A DNA stretch of 27,416 nt from UMGS1002 sp050309735 (GTDB taxonomy: Bacteria > Bacillota > Clostridia > Oscillospirales > CAG-272), in the NCBI GenBank assembly GCA_050309735.1, contig JBNRMS010000006.1, positions 1 through 27,416 on the forward strand, given 5' to 3'. The notes under the pieces were generated by a model. It ran no database searches. It worked only from the letters and a program-made list of their open reading frames with translations, and was not told the DNA's origin. Both the position numbers and the translations under genes were made by a program. Positions within the stretch are counted from its first letter, which is position 1, and the number at the start of each line of letters is the position of its first letter. Shown here one piece after another: positions 22,895-27,416 of the stretch.

Positions 22895-24681
22895 TCAAGC
22901 ATTATTGCGCCGAAATATATATTCGAGCTGTCGATTCCCTCTCCGACTATGACAAGGCGGGAATCTCGATATGCGCTTCCTATGGCCTTTAGGTACTTAT
23001 AATACCTATATGAGTCAGATGCGGCTCTGTCCGCACCGACGCTCGCCATGAAGTGCGCGACATCTGCCTTTGCCGCCGCGGTTTTGGTGTAGTATTCGGC
23101 GTTTGCCGCCGAGAGCGCCGTGTCGTATTTCGCAGCGGCGCCGTAAAGAGCAACGGCGGCCTTTGCCTCGGCGTCAAGAATATATTTTTCCGATTCTATC
23201 TCGGCGCTGATTATCCGCTGATAAATAGACGCAACCTCAACCGGCGGGTGAATGCTCTCGAGCACAACACTGACCACCGACAACCCTATCGGACTTGCTT
23301 CAAGCCTCTTCTCAATGTCCGCGCGGATATCCTCTGCAAATTTACTCCTGTCAACCGAGAGCAGCGCTTCAAGATCGGTGTTTACGGTGCGGTCGGTAAC
23401 AATCTCGTATGCGAGCGCCTCAAGCAGGCGCTCGGGTGTAGCGCTGCCGGTGAGATAAGAGCCGAGGTCGCTTATCCGATATTCAAGCCGGAGATTAATT
23501 GAAACCAATTCGTCGCCCCCACCGAGCAAAAGCTTGTATTCATTGTTTCCGTGGTTGCCCGTCCAGGTATTATCGGTGTCGGTTGCCGAGCGGTATCCGA
23601 TAGTCATTTTACTAAGTGAGGCGGTGTTATAAACCTCAGTTTTGTCGAGCGGCCAGGGCAGCGTTATATGCAGTCCCGGACCGAGCGTCTTTTCCTGAAG
23701 CCTGCCCAAGCGATATACCGCCCCTTCCTGATGCGATTCAATCTGCATAATTCCGGTTGAAAACCAGAATAGCGCAACGGCAACAAGCAGGGTATAGGGC
23801 AGAATTGCCCTGGCCATGCGCAGGCTGAAGAGTGAGCGCATGGTTATTCCGGTATTCTCCTCAAGATAGCTAAGAACGCCAAGGTCGCGGTCGCTCCCCC
23901 CGGCGAAGGGCAAGGGTACGCTGATCTTCGGAACAGTCAGCACTTCTTTTTTGATAAAAAGCACTAAAAGCGAAAGAAGGATAAAGATAGATGTATAAAT
24001 CCAAAGAGCCGCGAGCGCCCAGGTGAGCCATTTCTGCACGTCGTAAATATTAAGAATTTTTAGCACCGCGCTCACAATTGTCAGAAGCATGGCAAGCCGG
24101 CTTGTTGCCAGCGCGCCGCGCAGATTTCGGATCAGAGCCAAGACACGTGTGTTGCCTTCCTCGGTGTGCTTCAACCACTTCTCGGCCGCGATGTAAACAA
24201 TAAAGAAGAACAAAAGCACAACCGGGAGAATAAAGTTAAGCTCGGTGAGCGAGGTAAGCCGACGCAGCATTAAAAAGAAGTAGAGATTACTGCCCGCACT
24301 GATAATAAAAAGCGCTGCCGCTGCAATAAAGAGGCGAACCCTCGAGATATATGCCGACACCGCCCGCGTCGCGCGTCCGAGGGCGTTGATAGTTCCCCTC
24401 AGGAGTGCCGCAAAGCGCCCGCCATCCTCTCTGCTGCGCTCATCGTCTTTCGCAGTCGTCTTATCCGGTCTTTTCTTTTTATCCGATATGCGGATGCCCG
24501 CTATAAAAAGAACGGCGTTTACCAGCGCAAGATATGCGCAGATAGCCGAAACAAGACGAAGCGGTATATATTTTGTCGGGAGATATAGAATCTCAAGCGC
24601 CGCCGCTCCCGCTGCAAGCAGGAGTATTGACACGACAAGGGGAAGATATCCCCGCTTGGTTTTTTCAGCTCGATATTTCAT
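22891..24681 (-). CDS. SPFH protein 1 with polytopic N-terminal extension (596 aa)
   Basis: The first ~310 residues are a membrane region with about seven hydrophobic segments (about 12-30, 41-63, 115-137, 148-166, 195-212, 218-243 and 291-311), with charged loops between (for example KKKRPDKTTAKDDERSRED). The SPFH domain follows at about 313-500: IESHQEGAVYRLGRL, LGPGLHITLPWPLDKTEVYN, INLRLEYRISD and VLESIHPPVEVASIYQRI. It ends in an Ala-rich helix. It is HflK-like by sequence, but the multi-pass front part is not present in classical HflK (one helix). ATG 24681 has GGAGG 5 nt upstream and lies inside the end of the LRR gene (17-nt overlap). It is likely the largest membrane anchor of the complex. 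Confidence 0.85.
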   Translation of the reverse strand: MKYRAEKTKRGYLPLVVSILLLAAGAAALEILYLPTKYIPLRLVSAICAYLALVNAVLFIAGIRISDKKKRPDKTTAKDDERSREDGGRFAALLRGTINALGRATRAVSAYISRVRLFIAAAALFIISAGSNLYFFLMLRRLTSLTELNFILPVVLLFFFIVYIAAEKWLKHTEEGNTRVLALIRNLRGALATSRLAMLLTIVSAVLKILNIYDVQKWLTWALAALWIYTSIFILLSLLVLFIKKEVLTVPKISVPLPFAGGSDRDLGVLSYLEENTGITMRSLFSLRMARAILPYTLLVAVALFWFSTGIMQIESHQEGAVYRLGRLQEKTLGPGLHITLPWPLDKTEVYNTASLSKMTIGYRSATDTDNTWTGNHGNNEYKLLLGGGDELVSINLRLEYRISDLGSYLTGSATPERLLEALAYEIVTDRTVNTDLEALLSVDRSKFAEDIRADIEKRLEASPIGLSVVSVVLESIHPPVEVASIYQRIISAEIESEKYILDAEAKAAVALYGAAAKYDTALSAANAEYYTKTAAAKADVAHFMASVGADRAASDSYRYYKYLKAIGSAYRDSRLVIVGEGIDSSNIYFGAIMLE

Positions 24682-25714
24682 CGTCGCCTCCGCCGACGCC
24701 GTAAATAATCATGGCATCTTTTAAAATATAGTTCGATTCTCCAAGCCCGAGCGCCGCGAGGTCCTCTTCGGTTCCGGCGTAGAAAAGCACGCCGAAGGAA
24801 TAACAATCGTTAAAGACAAAGTCTCCTATCTCGACAAGCGACACCGGGAGAGTTATGCTGCTCAGGCGCGAGCATCTGTAAAATGCGTAATCCCCGATTG
24901 AAGACACAGAGTTGCCCACCCGCGCCGTAGTCAGCCGATAGCAACTGGTAAAAGCAAAACTCCCAATCTTCTCTACACTGTCGGGAATGTCGACCGTAGT
25001 AAGAACCTCGCAGTTCTCAAAAGCATAATCACCGATATAGCGCAGGTTTAATCCAAAATCCACACGCCTGAGCCCCACGCAGCTTGCAAAGGCGTAGGTT
25101 CCGATAGTCAGCACACTCTCGCCAATCTCAACATTAATTATATCCTGATTAGACTCAAAAGCGCCCGAGATATGCCTCACATAATCCGGAACTTTAATCT
25201 CCTTGCTGTCGCCAAGGTATCCTATCAGCACCCCATCGCCCACGACAACAAATTCATCGGTCTGCCCTCTTAACCATGGGGTTCCCTCAAAGGCGGCGAT
25301 ACCGATAGACCAAACCTTCTTCCCAATGCTTACGCTGCTGAGCGAATCGCAGGCATAGAAGGCGAAATCGCCTATAATTTCAATGTCTCCGCTTATTGTT
25401 ACAGACCGCAGACTTGTGTTCTCCGAAAAAATCCCGGGGGCTATTTCAATCACTTTTTTGCCCTCAATCACTGTCGGGATTGTGATATTGGTTTCGCTGC
25501 CCGAATATGTGTAAAGGACAACCGTTCCGTCGTCATAAACCGAATAGGTGTAGCTACCGAAATTAAGAATCTCGGAGGCGTCAAGAAGGGAGCGGGTTGG
25601 CAAAGCGAAATCAGAAGAAGTCCCCCCGCCGCAGCTCGAGAGAAGACCAAGCAAAAGTACTATAACAAGCACCGCGGCAGCTCTGAGGATTATATTATTT
25701 GAATTTATTATCAT
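24665..25714 (-). CDS. BspA-like leucine-rich repeat (LRR_5) lipoprotein 2
   Basis: It is a surface-exposed lipoprotein. The signal peptide MIINSNNIILRAAAVLVIV ends in a lipobox LSSC with Cys28. The body consists of about nine LRR_5 (BspA/TpLRR) repeats of the form IGDYAFYxCxxLxxVxI, for example at GDFAFYACDSL, GDYAFENCEVL and GSFAFTSCYRL. In the middle is the BspA-type module WLRGQTDEFVVVGDGVLIGY. A Gly/Asp-rich end follows. ATG 25714 is used because GGGGGA lies about 8 nt upstream; the TTG at 25720 is too close. It is the second gene of the operon, 11 nt after LRR lipoprotein 1. A scaffold or ligand-binding role outside the membrane is inferred. Confidence 0.87.
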   Translation of the reverse strand: MIINSNNIILRAAAVLVIVLLLGLLSSCGGGTSSDFALPTRSLLDASEILNFGSYTYSVYDDGTVVLYTYSGSETNITIPTVIEGKKVIEIAPGIFSENTSLRSVTISGDIEIIGDFAFYACDSLSSVSIGKKVWSIGIAAFEGTPWLRGQTDEFVVVGDGVLIGYLGDSKEIKVPDYVRHISGAFESNQDIINVEIGESVLTIGTYAFASCVGLRRVDFGLNLRYIGDYAFENCEVLTTVDIPDSVEKIGSFAFTSCYRLTTARVGNSVSSIGDYAFYRCSRLSSITLPVSLVEIGDFVFNDCYSFGVLFYAGTEEDLAALGLGESNYILKDAMIIYGVGGGDDEISS

Positions 25715-25725
25715 ATCCAATCCCC

Positions 25726-26991
25726 CTAATTATAAATAATGCCGGCGCTTGTCAGCAGCTCGTTTCCCGAACCTATAGAAATCCGGCCAAATTCCTTGCC
25801 AGACCCCTTAAACCTGACCTCGGCCAGTGCCTCACATTTGCTAAATGCATCGTCGCCGACAGACACAAGGCTTCCGGGCAGCGACAGGGTGGCAAGCGAT
25901 GAGCATTTGAAAAAGGCTTTGTAACCTATCGAGCTGACCCTTGAGCTTATACTCACCCGTCGCAGCTCAGGGCAGCCGAAAAAGGCATAGTCTCCAATCG
26001 AGCTTACCCGGCCTGATATTGTAACGCTCTGAAGCGTTGTGTTGCCCGAGAAAGCATCGGCTATCGACTTGACTTTTCTCGGGATTGTCACCTGCGTGTC
26101 TGTTCCGTTGTAGAAAAGCAGGATTCCGTCTCCAACGATAAGAAAGTCGTCGGTCTGCCCGTTGAGCCATGCGGTGTCCTCAAAGGCGCTGTAACCGATT
26201 TCTCTTACACTCTTTGAAATAGTCACATTCAAGAGATTTATGTTTCGGCGGAAAGCAAGCTCGCCTATCGATTTGACTTGCTTGCCGATATCAACAGAAA
26301 CGAGCGACACACACTTCTCAAAGGCGCTCTCGGGAATATGCTCCAGCCCGCCCAAATCAACCCGGCTGAGCGATTCGCAAGACGAGAATGCCGAGGGGCC
26401 GAGCGAGGTCAGCTTCGGGGGCAGCGACACCTCAGCAAGGCTTGTACAGCCCATAAAGGCCTCCCGGCCGATATTTCGCAGCGAGGCGGGAAGCTTGATA
26501 ATGGTTAGCGAAAAGCAGTTCAGAAAAGCGTAGTCTTCTATGTCTGTAAGCCGCTCAGATAAATTAACTGTTGAAAGACTGTTGCACTCCGAGAAGGCAG
26601 AGGAACCGATAATTTTCACCGATTCACCGATATCCGCGCGAACAAGCCGGTCGCAGTCTGAAAAGGCAAAGGCTCCGATAGTCGAAATACGGCCGCCCAC
26701 TCTAAGATAGGTTAGATTTGCATTTCTGGCAAAGGCGCGCTCTCCGATGTCGACAACCGTGTATCCGTCAAGCTTATCGGGGATGCTGATAATGCTCTGT
26801 CCGCCTGTATATCCGGTTATTGAGACGGTATTGTTCTCATATAGCGAATATATATAGCCGTCGGCAGTTTTGTTGTCTGTCGAAAGTACTGCATATTGTG
26901 TACCGTCGCCAAGCATGGCGCAGGACGAGAGCAGAACAATCGCAGCGCATATAATAATAACAAGCAAAAGTGCGCGGAAAGCTTTTTTCAT
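25726..26991 (-). CDS. BspA-like leucine-rich repeat (LRR_5) lipoprotein 1
   Basis: This is the first gene of the six-gene operon. The signal peptide MKKAFRALLLVIIICAAIV ends in the lipobox LSSC, with the lipidated cysteine at residue 24. About 13 LRR_5 repeats follow (for example GAFAFSDCDRL, GSSAFSECNSL, GREAFMGCTSL and GDYAFFGCPEL). They surround the module WLNGQTDDFLIVGDGILLFY, which is also in lipoprotein 2, and the two proteins share an opening YSxYxDxTVxxxxYxG. They are paralogues. ATG 26991 is preferred because GAGG lies 7 nt upstream and opens the signal peptide; the GTG at 27003 would add four residues before it. BspA-like repeats mediate protein or surface binding in other bacteria. 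Confidence 0.88.
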   Translation of the reverse strand: MKKAFRALLLVIIICAAIVLLSSCAMLGDGTQYAVLSTDNKTADGYIYSLYENNTVSITGYTGGQSIISIPDKLDGYTVVDIGERAFARNANLTYLRVGGRISTIGAFAFSDCDRLVRADIGESVKIIGSSAFSECNSLSTVNLSERLTDIEDYAFLNCFSLTIIKLPASLRNIGREAFMGCTSLAEVSLPPKLTSLGPSAFSSCESLSRVDLGGLEHIPESAFEKCVSLVSVDIGKQVKSIGELAFRRNINLLNVTISKSVREIGYSAFEDTAWLNGQTDDFLIVGDGILLFYNGTDTQVTIPRKVKSIADAFSGNTTLQSVTISGRVSSIGDYAFFGCPELRRVSISSRVSSIGYKAFFKCSSLATLSLPGSLVSVGDDAFSKCEALAEVRFKGSGKEFGRISIGSGNELLTSAGIIYN

Positions 26992-27085
26992 AATAATCCT
27001 CACGCCGCCGGGGGCGGCTTAAACCTTCTAAATAATTCCGGCCGGCTCAAAAAACTCTTAATGGCCGATATACATTACAGTTTAA

Positions 27086-27114
27086 ATTATATCATTTCGG
27101 CTGTGCAATGTCAA
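27086..27114 (-). promoter_or_regulatory. Consensus sigma-A promoter of the LRR-SPFH-ATPase operon
   Basis: On the minus strand TTGACA (27109-27114) and TATAAT (27086-27091) are perfect matches separated by the optimal 17 nt. Predicted transcription starts near 27079, giving a leader of about 88 nt before ATG 26991. The leader contains GGCCGG-rich and GGCGGC-rich stretches, but I see no clear metal-responsive box. Confidence 0.9.
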
Positions 27115-27144
27115 GATTTTATGCAAAATGCACGATTTCGGCAA

Positions 27145-27416
27145 CTACTCCGCGCCCCATCTGCCAATTTTTGCATTGAGCTTTCCCTTTCTGCTTTTTG
27201 AGTTAAAGCCAAGGTAGGAGAAGCGTCCAAGCCCCCGCACCGTAACGATTACACCCAGCCTCACAATCTCGTCTTTATCCTCACACAGTCTCCCGTCAAG
27301 AAAAACACGCGCCCCACGAATTAGCGAAACGCTCTCCTCGCGCGAGAGACGAAATGCGGCGGCAACTAAAACGTCGGCTCGCTCAGAGGCTATTTGCACC
27401 CTCTCCTCCTCATAAT
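27145..27416 (-). CDS. ylmH: YlmH-like S4-domain RNA-binding protein, 3' part only (partial)
   Basis: The reading frame runs off the right edge of the window (open from 27416), so the N-terminal part of the gene is missing. The visible 90 residues contain an S4 RNA-binding domain: RADVLVAAAFRLSREESVSLI, RGARVFLDGRLCEDKDEIV, then VIVTVRGLGRFSYLGF and RKGKLNAKI. This matches the C-terminal S4 domain of YlmH, which binds RNA/ribosomes and is encoded in the ylm division-cell wall cluster of Gram-positive bacteria. It lies upstream of the LRR operon on the same strand, about 30 nt before the -35, so it probably ends before it; no clear terminator is visible. Confidence 0.75.
   Translation of the reverse strand, partial: YEEERVQIASERADVLVAAAFRLSREESVSLIRGARVFLDGRLCEDKDEIVRLGVIVTVRGLGRFSYLGFNSKSRKGKLNAKIGRWGAE

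Noticed and set aside
18830..26991. FtsH protease or another membrane protease as partner of the SPFH proteins
   Set aside because: No AAA domain plus HEAGH-type protease motif occurs in any frame of this region.
1..27416. CRISPR array, tRNA, rRNA, IS element or prophage
   Set aside because: No regularly spaced direct repeats, cloverleaf-like sequences, transposase or integrase motifs, or terminal inverted repeats around a transposase were seen.

Overview
The window looks like chromosomal DNA from an anaerobic, endospore-forming member of the Clostridia (Oscillospiraceae-like or related). I base this on an intact sporulation sigma factor SigK, SpoVAD and SpoVAE, a PPi-type phosphofructokinase, an oxygen-sensitive 2-hydroxyacyl-CoA dehydratase activase pair, ydjGHI-type genes and a YlmH-like S4 protein. 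I saw no phage, IS, CRISPR, tRNA or rRNA. No gene-free stretch exceeds 300 bases, and the longer gaps are described as promoters, hairpins or leaders.

Layout. 1-4214: a terminator, then a leftward pair (membrane-anchored hypothetical downstream of PPi-PFK), rightward sigK, and leftward spoVAD-spoVAE. 4444-8114: an aldose-epimerase-like gene, uridine phosphorylase, a leftward amidase overlapping the phosphorylase tail to tail, and asd behind a sigma-A promoter and a structured leader. 8205-10200: a small lipoprotein, a secreted SIMPL-domain protein and a YgjP-like metallopeptidase. 10271-14532: a leftward two-gene operon for a dehydratase D-component-like protein and a 980-residue double-ATPase activase. 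14762-18605: a two-helix mini-protein, then a rightward operon resembling B. subtilis ydjI, ydjG and ydjH (SPFH protein with zinc ribbons, zinc-ribbon membrane protein, TPM-domain protein) behind a consensus sigma-A promoter.

18830-26991 is the most interesting region. It is a tightly coupled leftward six-gene operon with its own consensus sigma-A promoter at 27086-27114. In transcription order it encodes two BspA-like LRR_5 lipoproteins, three HflK/HflC-like SPFH membrane proteins (the first with a polytopic N-terminal extension) and a P1B-type metal ATPase with unusual metal-site motifs. The genes overlap or lie within about 11 nt of each other, which implies one functional unit. No FtsH-like protease, the usual HflKC partner, is present. 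My hypothesis is an extracytoplasmic SPFH cage enclosing or organising the metal pump, with LRR lipoproteins on the outer face. The right edge holds the 3' part of a ylmH-like gene.

Genes were identified from recognisable motifs and family resemblance only; no search was run. Start sites were moved from the longest reading frame where a Shine-Dalgarno sequence and the family N-terminus agreed.
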